From the NCBI GenBank assembly GCA_963833505.1, contig CAWHYG010000005.1, positions 372,001 to 436,000 of the forward strand: DNA of 64,000 nucleotides, read 5' to 3'. This document shows positions 17,428-25,835 of this stretch, piece by piece. The notes under the pieces were generated by a model. That model was not told where the DNA came from, made no database searches, and saw only the letters and a program-made list of their open reading frames with translations. Numbering within the stretch: the stretch's first letter is position 1; each line of letters begins with the position of its first letter. The stretch is from CAWHYG01 sp963833505 (lineage in GTDB: Bacteria; Eisenbacteria; RBG-16-71-46; CAIMUX01). The translations under genes were made by a program, and so were the position numbers.

Positions 17428-18054
17428 ATGAAACGTCAACTGCCCATCACCCTGGTCTTCGTCTCCGGCCTGGTCATGGTCATGCAGTACTTCGTGCCCC
17501 ATCAGGCTTCCCAGTCGCTGCTGACCTACGCCAACGATTTCGTCATCGTGATCGGGATCCTGGCCCTGCCCATCGGAATCTTCTCCCTTCTCAACGTCAC
17601 CTGGCAGAAAGCCCGCCACCAGCCGAACGAGCGGCTCTACGCCATCGTCACTCTGGCCGGATTCCTCGTCATGGTCTTGAGCGGCCTCAAGCGGGACTGG
17701 ACGATCGCCCCGACCGGGCTGCATCGGCGGATCTTCGGCAACGTGCTGGTGCCGGCCGAGGCCACCCTGTTCTCCATGCTCGCCTTCTACATCGCGAGCG
17801 CGGCCTACCGCGCCTTCCGAGTGCGGACCTGGCTGGCCGGCATTCTCCTCGGCACCGCCTTCATCGTCATGCTCCGGATGGTGCCGCTGCCCGGCCCGCT
17901 CTATTCCTGGAACAGCGGCATCGTCCGCTGGATCCTCTCCGTGCCGAATCTCGCGGCCAAGCGGGCCATCATCATCGGCGTGGGGCTGGGGTCGATCGCC
18001 TACAGCATGAAGATCCTGCTCGGGATCGAGCGCTCCTACATGGGGCGGGACTGA
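17428..18054 (+). CDS. Polytopic membrane protein of the DUF6754-like cluster
   Basis: 208 residues with about six membrane helices (near 5-22, 37-56, 70-86, 105-125, 130-150 and 175-195). No transporter or enzyme signature is recognisable. Conserved-looking loop features are WQKARHQPNERLYA and GLKRDWTIAP. The ATG lies 16 bases after the preceding stop and the next gene starts 10 bases after this one ends, so it is part of the same transcript. Likely a membrane subunit of a complex with its neighbours. Confidence 0.7.
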   Translation: MKRQLPITLVFVSGLVMVMQYFVPHQASQSLLTYANDFVIVIGILALPIGIFSLLNVTWQKARHQPNERLYAIVTLAGFLVMVLSGLKRDWTIAPTGLHRRIFGNVLVPAEATLFSMLAFYIASAAYRAFRVRTWLAGILLGTAFIVMLRMVPLPGPLYSWNSGIVRWILSVPNLAAKRAIIIGVGLGSIAYSMKILLGIERSYMGRD

Positions 18055-18064
18055 GGAGGACGGG

Positions 18065-18931
18065 ATGGCGGACGCGCCCGGACTCGAACGGCAGCGCTGG
18101 TACGATCGCGTGCTCGTGGTTGATCGCCGGTGGATCTACGCCGTCATGGCGATCGCCGTGATCATCCCGGCCATCCATCCGTTCCACGTCAAGGTCGGCG
18201 TCTCCAAGGAAGTGCGCTCCGTCTACAACTTCGTCGACAGCCTGAAGCCCGGGGACACGCTCTTTCTCGCCGTCGACTACGACCCCTCCACCCTGGCCGA
18301 GCTTCAGCCCATGACCGAAGCCATCCTGCAACAAGCTTGGGGCCACGGCGCCCGGGTGATCGTGACCGCCCTATCCCAGTTCGGCCCGGCCATGACCCAG
18401 GACATCCTCGAGAACGTGGCCGGCCGGATGGGCAAGAAGCGCGACATCGACTACACCTTCCTTGGCTACAAGCCCTACCCGGGCATCGTGATCATGTCGA
18501 TGGGCAGCGACTTCCGGGTTCCCTTCCCGACCGATTACTTCGGCACGCCCCTCGATTCCATTCCGATGATGCGCGACCTCCACAACTACAAGGACGTGAA
18601 GGCGGTCGTCTCCTTCGCGGCCGGCAACGTCGCCGACATGTGGATCACCTACGGTAACGCCAAGTACGGGGTGCCGGTGGCGCTGGGTCTGACCGGGGTC
18701 ATGAGCGCCGACTACTACCCCTACCTCCAGACCGGCCAGGTCTTCGGGCTGATCCCGGGAATCAAAGGGGCGGCGGAGTACGAGCAGCTTCTGGGCAAGC
18801 CCGGGATGGGTTCGAGAGGCATCCCCTTCCAGGTCATGACCCACCTCGTCATCCTGGTCTTCATGGTCATCACCAACATCGGCTATGTGGCGCAACGCCG
18901 CGCCCGCGGCCGGATCTCGAGCGGGAGGTGA
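18065..18931 (+). CDS. Alpha/beta-domain protein with membrane anchors at both ends (cluster gene 3)
   Basis: 288 residues. A short basic N-terminus leads into a membrane helix (YAVMAIAVIIPAI). A ~200-residue alpha/beta domain follows (PGDTLFLAVDYDPSTLAELQPM, ARVIVTALSQFGPAMTQDIL, then GIVIMSMGSDFRVPFPTDYFG), and a second membrane helix (VMTHLVILVFMVITNIGYVA) ends in a basic tail. The positive-inside rule places the alpha/beta domain outside the cytoplasm, opposite to that of the first cluster gene. No known family recognised. ATG 18065 has GAGGA just upstream. Confidence 0.7.
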   Translation: MADAPGLERQRWYDRVLVVDRRWIYAVMAIAVIIPAIHPFHVKVGVSKEVRSVYNFVDSLKPGDTLFLAVDYDPSTLAELQPMTEAILQQAWGHGARVIVTALSQFGPAMTQDILENVAGRMGKKRDIDYTFLGYKPYPGIVIMSMGSDFRVPFPTDYFGTPLDSIPMMRDLHNYKDVKAVVSFAAGNVADMWITYGNAKYGVPVALGLTGVMSADYYPYLQTGQVFGLIPGIKGAAEYEQLLGKPGMGSRGIPFQVMTHLVILVFMVITNIGYVAQRRARGRISSGR

Positions 18932-18935
18932 GCCG

Positions 18936-19571
18936 GTGAATCCGACCTGGCCGACTCTCATCTGGCAGGGCGCCGCCGCGCTCATGACGCTGGCGATCTT
19001 CTCCTTCCTGCTCGGTGACAACCCCGTGTACAAATTCGCCGAGAGGCTGTGGGTCGGCGTCTCCACCGGCTACTGGACCATGCTGCTCTACCACACCAAC
19101 TTCAGGGACAAGGTCTGGGGCGAGCTGGTCGAGCGGCATCACTGGATCTATCTCATTCCGACGGCGCTCGGCATCCTCATGTGGTTCCGGCTGTCGGCGA
19201 AATACGGCTGGCTGAGCCGATACGCCCTGGCCCTCTTCATCGGGATCTCCACCGGGATCTACATTCCCCTGGCCTTCCAGGCCAGCATCTTCCAGCAGAC
19301 CGAAGGAACGGTGCGCCCGATCCTGGGCGGCACGGCCAGCATCGGGTTCATCCTCGTCCTGATCGGATTCCTCTGCTCGATGGCCTATTTCTTCTTCTCG
19401 AAGCCGCAAACCGGCGCTTTCGGGGTGGTTTCCAAGGTCGGGATCTACACGCTGATGGTCGGATTCGGCGCCGGTTTCGGCCTGACGGTCATGGGGCGCG
19501 TCGCGCTGCTCGTGCAGCGGGTGCTCTTCCTGCGGGATTACGTGGCGGCTTTGGCGGGGAAGATCTTCTGA
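18936..19571 (+). CDS. Polytopic membrane protein (cluster gene 4)
   Basis: 211 residues with about six membrane helices and a 30-residue loop rich in aromatic residues (GYWTMLLYHTNFRDKVWGELVERHHW). GTG 18936 follows GGGAGGTG and starts four bases after the previous stop; an upstream in-frame start at 18885 would overlap gene 3 and lacks a ribosome site. It is the last gene of the cluster and converges on hemB. No known function; by context a membrane subunit working with the three genes before it. Confidence 0.7.
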   Translation: MNPTWPTLIWQGAAALMTLAIFSFLLGDNPVYKFAERLWVGVSTGYWTMLLYHTNFRDKVWGELVERHHWIYLIPTALGILMWFRLSAKYGWLSRYALALFIGISTGIYIPLAFQASIFQQTEGTVRPILGGTASIGFILVLIGFLCSMAYFFFSKPQTGAFGVVSKVGIYTLMVGFGAGFGLTVMGRVALLVQRVLFLRDYVAALAGKIF

Positions 19572-19715
19572 TTCCATCCGGCCCCTTCGCCTCGCCCTGA
19601 CGGAGCTCGCGCCGGTCGGGACAGCCGGACGGCCGCGAGCCCGGGTTCAACGCGTGCCATTACGGGGGCGCGGCGCGAGTCCATCGGAACCGCGAGCCAA
19701 TCGGGCACGTTGTCG

Positions 19716-20696
19716 TCAGCGGACGCCCCCCAGCACCAGAGCGACCTCCTTGGCGTGGTAGGTCACGATGACGTCCGCCCCGGCCCGACGGATCGAAAGC
19801 AGGATCTCCTCCGTCACGCGAGCCCCGTCGAGCCATCCACGCTCAGCCGCCGCCTTGACCATCGCGTATTCGCCCGAGACGTTGTACGCGACGACAGGCA
19901 CCTGAAACCGGTCTTTCACGCGGCGGATCACATCCAGGTAGGCCAGCGCCGGTTTGATCATGACCATGTCAGCGCCCTCTTCAAGGTCGAGCGCCACTTC
20001 GCGGAGAGCCTCGTCGGAATTGGCCGGATCCATCTGGTACGACTTGCGGTCGCCGAATCGCGGAGCGCATTCCGCCGCCTCGCGGAAGGGGCCATAGAAC
20101 GCCGAAGCGTACTTGGCGGCGTAGGAGACGAGGATGGTGTTCTGCAGGCCGGCCGCATCCAGCGCCCAGCGGATGGCGCCGACGCGCCCATCCATCATGT
20201 CCGAGGGCGCAACCACGTCGGCTCCCGCCTTGGCGCAGGCCAGCGCCATCGCCTGGAGTCGCGGCAGGGTCGCGTCGTTGTCCACGTGATCGCCTGCGAG
20301 CACGCCACAGTGGCCGTGGTCGGTGTATTCACAGAGGCAGACGTCGCACCAGACCAGGAGGTCGGGAAACGCTTCCTTGATCGCGCGGACCGCCTCGGGG
20401 ACGATTCCCTTCTCGTCCACGGCGGCGGAGCCGGTCGCATCCTTTCGATCCGGAATCCCGAACAGCAGGACCGATCCGGTCCCGAGCCCTGCCAGCGCGC
20501 GGCACTCTTCGACGAGCCGATCGACCGAGAGCTGCGCGACTCCCGGCATGCTCTCGATCGGGCGTTCGATCCCCTCGCCCGGGCAGACGAAGAGCGGCTG
20601 GACCAGCTTTGCGGGATCGAGGCGTGTTTCGCGCACGAGGCGCCGTATGGGTTCACTCTGCCTCAGCCTCCGCATGCGGACAGTCGGATATTCCAT
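19716..20696 (-). CDS. hemB: Porphobilinogen synthase (delta-aminolevulinic acid dehydratase)
   Basis: Condenses two 5-aminolevulinate molecules to porphobilinogen in the cytoplasm, the second step of the C5 haem pathway here. 326 residues, normal family length. The zinc-type cysteine segment CDVCLCEYTDHGHCG and both active-site lysine regions (SYAAKYASAFYGPFRE and MIKPALAYLD) are present, with YNVSGEYAM near the end. ATG 20696 follows AGGAGG. It is the last gene of hemX-hemA-hemC-hemD-hemB on the minus strand, 31 bases after hemD. Confidence 0.97.
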   Translation of the reverse strand: MEYPTVRMRRLRQSEPIRRLVRETRLDPAKLVQPLFVCPGEGIERPIESMPGVAQLSVDRLVEECRALAGLGTGSVLLFGIPDRKDATGSAAVDEKGIVPEAVRAIKEAFPDLLVWCDVCLCEYTDHGHCGVLAGDHVDNDATLPRLQAMALACAKAGADVVAPSDMMDGRVGAIRWALDAAGLQNTILVSYAAKYASAFYGPFREAAECAPRFGDRKSYQMDPANSDEALREVALDLEEGADMVMIKPALAYLDVIRRVKDRFQVPVVAYNVSGEYAMVKAAAERGWLDGARVTEEILLSIRRAGADVIVTYHAKEVALVLGGVR

Positions 20697-20727
20697 CGGC
20701 TCCTCCTTGCTGCTTGTGCTGGCGACC

Positions 20728-21951
20728 CTACTTTGCTCCGGCCAGAGCGGCAATGACGGCTCGGGCCAGGCGCTCCAGGTCCGGCCGGTCGGCGCGGATC
20801 GCGGGCGCGAGCCCGAATCGCGCCAGCGCGGTCTCGGCCGACGGGCCCAGCACCGCAAGATGCGACGCCCGCAGCCATTCCAAGCCCGTTTCGCCACGAG
20901 ACTCCCGGACGATCCGGACCAGGTTTTCTGCCGCCAGCCCGCTCGTGAGCGTGATCGCATCCCAGTGATCCCGCCCCTCCGGCGGATCCAGCGCCTCCGG
21001 CGGCGGCGTTTCCGGCACCGTTCGATAGGCGGTGACCTGGGTGACCTCGATTCCCCGCGCCCGGAGCATGGCGGGCAATTCGTCACGCGCGTTCTCGGCG
21101 GCGGGAAACAGGACGCGGGGCAATGGCCTGGAAATGCTCGCGGTCGATGCTGCCGAAGCAGACGCCTCCGAACCTGAGGGAGCAGGAGCCTTCCCAACTG
21201 TGCCGAGCTGTTCCGGACTGGAGGCCGAAGTCCTCGTGACCGCCGAGGCCCCCTCCACTGACGTAGCCGGAGCCCCCCGCTGAAACGCCGCCAGCAACGC
21301 CTCCGCCAGCGACGCCCCGCTCGCCGTCTCCGGGATCAGATCAGGCGGAAAACCGAAGGCGCGCTCCAGGCTCTTCGCCGTCGCCGGCCCGACGCAGGCC
21401 CACCGCGGTCTCCGTTGCCCCGGACCGGAGAACCCGACGCGATACGGAGGACGTCCGGGGTGGCCGTTCGCCCCACCCGGCAGACTCGCCGCCGGCCCGG
21501 CCGCCTGGGCCAGAGCCTCGACCGCGCGGCTGCTGGTGAGCACGATCCAATCAAACGAACCGAGGTCGCGCGCGGCCTCATGGAGAGGCGAGGGCGGCGG
21601 CATCGGAACCGTGCGGCACAATGGAACCACCGTCACCTGCGCTCCTTCCGCGCGCAGCAGCTCCATGAACCGGTCTTCGCCGGCCACCTCACGAGTGTGA
21701 AGGATCACGCGGCCGCGGAGAGTCCCCGAACTGCCGGCCGTGTCCGCTTCGGTCTCCGGCCGGCCCCCCTCTCCGCGGGAGTCCGGCTGCGATCGTTCAC
21801 TCTTCGGATACGGTCGCAGTCGTTCATGCTTCGGCGTCGGGCGGGATCGTTCATCCGTCGGCGCCGGCCGGGATCGTTGGTTCCTCGGCGTCGGCTGCAA
21901 TCGCTCATCCTTCGGTGCCGGCTGCGGCCTCTCGCCTTCCCCTCGAGTCAA
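20728..21951 (-). CDS. hemD: Uroporphyrinogen-III synthase with repeat-expanded N-terminus
   Basis: Cyclises hydroxymethylbilane to uroporphyrinogen III. The synthase body begins at LRGRVILHTREVAGEDRF and includes FDWIVLTSSRAVEAL, ACVGPATAKSLE, VLFPAAENARDELP and DAITLTSGLAAENL, the two-lobed HemD pattern. A Ser/Ala-rich insert of ~45 residues sits between the lobes. If translation starts at TTG 21951 (overlapping the hemC stop as TTGA), the first ~80 residues are five 9-residue repeats (RSRPTPKHE type) plus linker, with no counterpart in usual HemD. GTG 21708 would give a normal-sized protein without them, leaving the repeats as leader. The usual protein is ~250 residues; this is 407 or 326. 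Confidence 0.9.
   Translation of the reverse strand: MTRGEGERPQPAPKDERLQPTPRNQRSRPAPTDERSRPTPKHERLRPYPKSERSQPDSRGEGGRPETEADTAGSSGTLRGRVILHTREVAGEDRFMELLRAEGAQVTVVPLCRTVPMPPPSPLHEAARDLGSFDWIVLTSSRAVEALAQAAGPAASLPGGANGHPGRPPYRVGFSGPGQRRPRWACVGPATAKSLERAFGFPPDLIPETASGASLAEALLAAFQRGAPATSVEGASAVTRTSASSPEQLGTVGKAPAPSGSEASASAASTASISRPLPRVLFPAAENARDELPAMLRARGIEVTQVTAYRTVPETPPPEALDPPEGRDHWDAITLTSGLAAENLVRIVRESRGETGLEWLRASHLAVLGPSAETALARFGLAPAIRADRPDLERLARAVIAALAGAK
21791..21925 (-). repeat. Five tandem 27-bp repeats at the hemC-hemD junction
   Basis: Five imperfect copies of a 27-base unit (core TTC..CGGCG.CGG..G..ATCG on the plus strand). Read in the hemD frame each is nine residues of the type RSRPAPTDE. 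They lie between the hemC stop and the conserved start of the HemD fold. Whether they are translated depends on the hemD start. Confidence 0.8.
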
Positions 21952-22958
21952 CGATCCGCCCGCCTGAACAGCGCCCGAACCCGCTCGAGGATCGGCCCGG
22001 CGCCGGCCGCAAGAAGCTCGTCGGCAAGAGCCCGGCCAAGGAGAGCGGCGTCCGCCTCCGTGACGCAAACCTCCGCCCGCGCGCCGCGCAACAGCGGGCT
22101 GCCGGAAAGATCCGCGACCATCCCGCGCAGGAGGAGCCGATGCGGATCACCGGCCGCAACCCGATGCGGATCGCCCGCCGCAAGCCCGTGAGGATCGCCG
22201 GCCTCGGGTTCGGCGAAGGCGCCGACGGGCACCGAACACCCCCCCTGGAGGCGGGCCAGGAGCGACCGCTCGGCCGTCACCGCGAGGCGCGCCCCCGGAT
22301 CCTCGAGCACGCGGGCGCGTTCGCGAGTCTCCGCGTCGGCTTCTCGGACCTGGATGCCAAGCGCGCCCTGCCCCGGCGCCGGCAACATCCAGTCGAACGG
22401 AAGCACTCGAGCCTTCTCCGGCAGCAGGTTGAGGCGCGCCAGACCGGCGCGGGCGAGAACGACCGCGTCATAGTCTCCGGACGCGAGCTTCCGGACGCGA
22501 GTCGGCACGTTCCCCCTCAGATCCACATATTCGAGATCGGGACGAATGGCCCGGAGCTGCGCCTGGCGCCGGAGGCTGGCGGTGCCCACCCGCCGGCCCG
22601 CGGCGATCTCGCCCGGTCCCGAACCGTCGTTCGACAACCAGACGTCGTGCGGATCCTCGCGGGATGGAACCGCGGCGATCAAGAGCCCGGCGGGGCTCTC
22701 GGTCGGCAGGTCCTTCAGGCTGTGAACAGCGAGATCGATCCGACCTTCCAATAGCGCGTCCTCGATCTCCTTGGTGAAGAACCCGCGGTCTTCGAACTTG
22801 TACAGAGCGCCGTCCCGGATGCGGTCCCCTTTCGTCTGGACGATTTCCAGGCGGATTTCCTCGGCGGGAAAGAGATCCCGAAGCCGCTGCTGGACGTGCC
22901 GCGCCTGCCAGAGCGCGAGATCGCTCCCGCGGGTGCCGATGATGAAGGTGCGACTCAC
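21948..22958 (-). CDS. hemC: Hydroxymethylbilane synthase (porphobilinogen deaminase)
   Basis: Polymerises four porphobilinogens into hydroxymethylbilane. 336 residues with all hallmarks: IGTRGSDLALWQA at the N-terminus, TKGDRIRD, HSLKDLPT, RVGTASLRRQAQL, LRGNVPTR and the dipyrromethane-cofactor cysteine in LQGGCSVPVGAFA. After the cofactor loop a 24-base unit is tandemly repeated three times (AAGDPHR type, 22137-22205), an expansion not normal in HemC. The GTG start at 22958 overlaps the hemA stop (GTGA) and its own stop overlaps a possible TTG start of hemD, so the three are translationally coupled. Confidence 0.97.
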   Translation of the reverse strand: MSRTFIIGTRGSDLALWQARHVQQRLRDLFPAEEIRLEIVQTKGDRIRDGALYKFEDRGFFTKEIEDALLEGRIDLAVHSLKDLPTESPAGLLIAAVPSREDPHDVWLSNDGSGPGEIAAGRRVGTASLRRQAQLRAIRPDLEYVDLRGNVPTRVRKLASGDYDAVVLARAGLARLNLLPEKARVLPFDWMLPAPGQGALGIQVREADAETRERARVLEDPGARLAVTAERSLLARLQGGCSVPVGAFAEPEAGDPHGLAAGDPHRVAAGDPHRLLLRGMVADLSGSPLLRGARAEVCVTEADAALLGRALADELLAAGAGPILERVRALFRRADR

Positions 22959-24427
22959 GATTGGTCCTTCTCGTCGATTTCCGGCGGAACCTCTGCATCC
23001 GAGTCGAGCTGGAAGATCCGCCTCAAGAGCTCGAGCGAATCCGGGTCGGCCGCGCCCCCGTTCCGCAGATGAACCGTCGGACCGTGGAGGAGCTTGTTCA
23101 AGATCCCCTTGGTGATCCGCTCGATCCGCTGCAGCTCCTCGGACCCGGCGTTCCGCGCGTAGCGGCGCACCTCTTCTTCGCGGACCTTTTCAAAGCGCTG
23201 CCGGATCTGCGTGATCAAGGGACCGGCCCCGAGAGACGCGACCCAGCGGGAGTACTGGCCGAGCTCCTCTTCCAGGATCAGCTCGACCCGCGGAACCTCC
23301 TCGGACCGCCGGGCCTGGTTCTCCTTGATGACCTTCTCCAGCGCATCGAGGTCATAGACGAAGGCTCCGTCCAGCTCCCGAACGGACGGCTCGATGCTTC
23401 GGGGCACCGAGATGTCCATGAAGACGGTCGAATGCCGCTTGCGCCGGAGAGCGGCCCGGGCCAGCGCTCCGGTGATCAATGGGTCGGGGGACGACACCGC
23501 GACCACCACAACGTCGGCCTCGGCCATGACTGCCGGAGCGTCCGTGAGGGGCAGAGCCACGCCGCCGACCTCGTCCGCCAAAGCCTGCGCTCGTTCCAGC
23601 GTACGATTGGCGATCCAGAGCCGATGCGGCTGCTCGGAAGACAAGTGCTGCGCGGCAAGCCGGCCGGTGTCTCCCGCTCCGATGACCAGGGCCGAGCGGC
23701 GGCCCAGCGGCCCGACCACCTTGACGGCCAGCTCCACTGCCACCGAGGCGATCGAAACGGCTCCGCGGCCGATCGCGCTCTCCGAACGGGACCGTTTCCC
23801 GGCGTGAAAGGCGGAACTGAACAGCCGGTCGAGAATCGGGCCGATCCCCTTGGCCTGGCGCGCGATCTGATGGGCGCGCCGGACCTGCCCGAGGATCTGC
23901 GCTTCGCCCTGGACCATCGAATCCAGGCCGGAAGCGACCCGAAAGAGGTGATCGGCCGCTTCACGTCCCCAGAGATGGTAGAAGGACTGCGGGTGTTCGC
24001 GGGCGATCTCGCCATGCTCGCCGCAGAGCAGGCGCGAGAGCCGGCGCTCGATCGTGTCGGACGCGCCCGCGCTATCGCCAGAGCCCGCGCCTGCACTGGC
24101 GATTCCCGAGGCGGCCACTGCGCCGATCCCGCTTTCCGATCCGGTCCCCTTGAAGAATGCAGAGAGGGAACCCTCAGCGCCGGACGGCGCAAGAATCAGG
24201 TACGCCTCCGTGCGGTTGCAGGTCGAGAGCACGGCCGCTTCCCTGACGCGAAGACCACGCGGATCAGCAGCGCCCTCCAGCGCGAGCCGCAGCAGGTGGA
24301 TGGCTGCGCTCTCGGTGTAGCTGAGGCTCTCGCGCACGCGCAGCGGCGCGGTCTGATGGTTGACCCCGACGACGCACAGGTCGAAGGGAAGCCGCTCGGG
24401 GCCTGCATCTGTCCGATCCGGGGTCAT
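22955..24427 (-). CDS. hemA: Glutamyl-tRNA reductase
   Basis: First committed step of the C5 pathway: reduces Glu-tRNA to glutamate-1-semialdehyde with NADPH. 490 residues, longer than the usual ~420. Catalytic cysteine C70 in LSTCNRTEAY, GLDSMVQGEAQILGQ, the NADPH site VIGAGDTGRLAA, and the C-terminal dimerisation helices are all present. A Gly/Ser/Ala-rich insert (~93-127, GTGSESGIGAVAASG...) accounts for part of the extra length. It starts one base after the end of the hemX-like gene. The pathway gene for glutamate-1-semialdehyde aminotransferase (hemL) is not in the window. Confidence 0.97.
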   Translation of the reverse strand: MTPDRTDAGPERLPFDLCVVGVNHQTAPLRVRESLSYTESAAIHLLRLALEGAADPRGLRVREAAVLSTCNRTEAYLILAPSGAEGSLSAFFKGTGSESGIGAVAASGIASAGAGSGDSAGASDTIERRLSRLLCGEHGEIAREHPQSFYHLWGREAADHLFRVASGLDSMVQGEAQILGQVRRAHQIARQAKGIGPILDRLFSSAFHAGKRSRSESAIGRGAVSIASVAVELAVKVVGPLGRRSALVIGAGDTGRLAAQHLSSEQPHRLWIANRTLERAQALADEVGGVALPLTDAPAVMAEADVVVVAVSSPDPLITGALARAALRRKRHSTVFMDISVPRSIEPSVRELDGAFVYDLDALEKVIKENQARRSEEVPRVELILEEELGQYSRWVASLGAGPLITQIRQRFEKVREEEVRRYARNAGSEELQRIERITKGILNKLLHGPTVHLRNGGAADPDSLELLRRIFQLDSDAEVPPEIDEKDQS

Positions 24428-24428
24428 C

Positions 24429-25274
24429 TCAGGTGCTGAAGTTGTGGAAGGTGTGAAGTACGGTGTTGAGCGCCACCATGACGAGAACCGCCACCACGAA
24501 GGCGGCCACCAGGAGCGTGACGGTGTGGCGTTCCGACAATCGCAGCACGAACCGTGAAAGCAGACCGAGGCCGTACGCGACCCAGACCAGCAACGTCAGG
24601 GCGATCTTGGGATCCCGCCAGAAGCTTCCGGCCGGAAGCTGCGAGGTTTGAAGCGCGTGCGAGCCCCAGACCATGCCAACCATGATGGTCAGCGTCAGGG
24701 CGGAAAACCCGATCACGGCCGCGCCCACCGTCATCTGCGCCAGGCCTTCGAGCGAGGGCAGCCGCTGAAAGACCAGGCCGAAGTTCTGCCGCTTCAGGGT
24801 CCGGTGCAGGAGCAGGAACATCACGCCGTACACCATGGAGACCGCGAAAGCGGCGTATCCGGTCAGCGCCAGGAAGGTGTGCACGCTGAAGAGCGGGCTC
24901 TTGAGAAGCGGCGAAACCGGCGCCGTCGGCGGGGTCAGGGATGAGGAGACCACGATGATCGGCGTGACCAGCCCGAGCAGGAAGACGCCGGTGTACGGAT
25001 TCCTCTGGAGAGCCTCGAGCACCAGATAGATCGCCACCACGGCCAGCGCGATGACGGACAGGACCTCAGGGAGGTTGCCCATGGGGCAGCGCCGTAGGGC
25101 GGCGGCCTGAACGATCAATCCCAGGAGATGGAGGCCGACAACGCTCGCCAACAGCGGGGTCGCGGTTCGCCGGGAGACAGGATCGTCCCGGTAGAAAAGC
25201 AGCGCGTAGTTCGCCCACGCCAGCCCATAGAGCAGCGGCAGCAGAACTGAGATCAGCTTGAGAAGACCCGTCAT
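24429..25274 (-). CDS. hemX: CcsA/HemX-type cytochrome c assembly membrane protein
   Basis: 281 residues from ATG 25274 with about eight membrane helices. The C-terminal part has the haem-binding CcsA/CcmC/HemX layout, with a weakened tryptophan-rich motif (MVWGSHALQTSQLP...FWRDPKIALTLLVWVAYG against WGxxWxWDxKExxxLxxWLxY in CcsA). Conserved histidines lie in HTFLALTGYA and near SERHT. Position directly before hemA matches HemX of Bacillus-type hemAXCDB operons, where it lowers HemA level; a role in haem export or cytochrome c maturation is the alternative. No good ribosome site is visible at 25274; an in-frame ATG at 25478 adds a non-hydrophobic leader. Confidence 0.82.
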   Translation of the reverse strand: MTGLLKLISVLLPLLYGLAWANYALLFYRDDPVSRRTATPLLASVVGLHLLGLIVQAAALRRCPMGNLPEVLSVIALAVVAIYLVLEALQRNPYTGVFLLGLVTPIIVVSSSLTPPTAPVSPLLKSPLFSVHTFLALTGYAAFAVSMVYGVMFLLLHRTLKRQNFGLVFQRLPSLEGLAQMTVGAAVIGFSALTLTIMVGMVWGSHALQTSQLPAGSFWRDPKIALTLLVWVAYGLGLLSRFVLRLSERHTVTLLVAAFVVAVLVMVALNTVLHTFHNFST

Positions 25275-25835
25275 CGCCGTCTGGGACCGGGTTGACCCGG
25301 ATCGGGCCGCCCCCCGGTGGTGGACTCTTGAGTCTGGGCGATCCCGGGGGCGAAGTCCATCAGCGAGCGGTTGAGCCCATGATCCGATGATCCCGAGCGT
25401 GAACCGGGAGCCAGGATCAACTTCGAGTGGACGGGTCACTCTACCGATTATTGGGATAAAGTCTCGCAATTCGCGCACGACAGTTCATCGGGTGCGAATC
25501 TGAGTCTTGAAATCATTTCGGGCTCGGCCCAACAGGAACCGAAACGCCTTCGCATTCGACTGTCGCGACGCTACCCGGAATGTGTAAGATTCCGTCGGGA
25601 GCCGCGCATTCCGTGGTTGAGACATGGGGTTGGGTAGGGAGCGGGGGATATGCAGGGGCTTTCTCGACGGTTTGGAGCGCCCACGGCGAGGCGGGCGCCA
25701 ACCGATCTTCCCCCAACAAGGCGCCGTGGCGCCGCGCATTGGATTGCGCCGGCGCGTTCGGGGTTGGCCGCGTCCTCCGCCGTCCATGGCAGCCGCTCCC
25801 CTCATCTGGGCCGAGGTCCGAGACAAGGAGCTGAC
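25275..25835. other. Divergent intergenic region of the haem operon, no gene seen
   Basis: 561 bases between hemX (minus) and the lipoprotein gene (plus). Open frames on both strands are GC-bias artefacts without ribosome sites. It should contain the haem-operon promoter; the stretch near 25440-25480 (gattattgggataaag) is the most AT-rich part but I see no clear -35/-10 pair. Confidence 0.35.
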
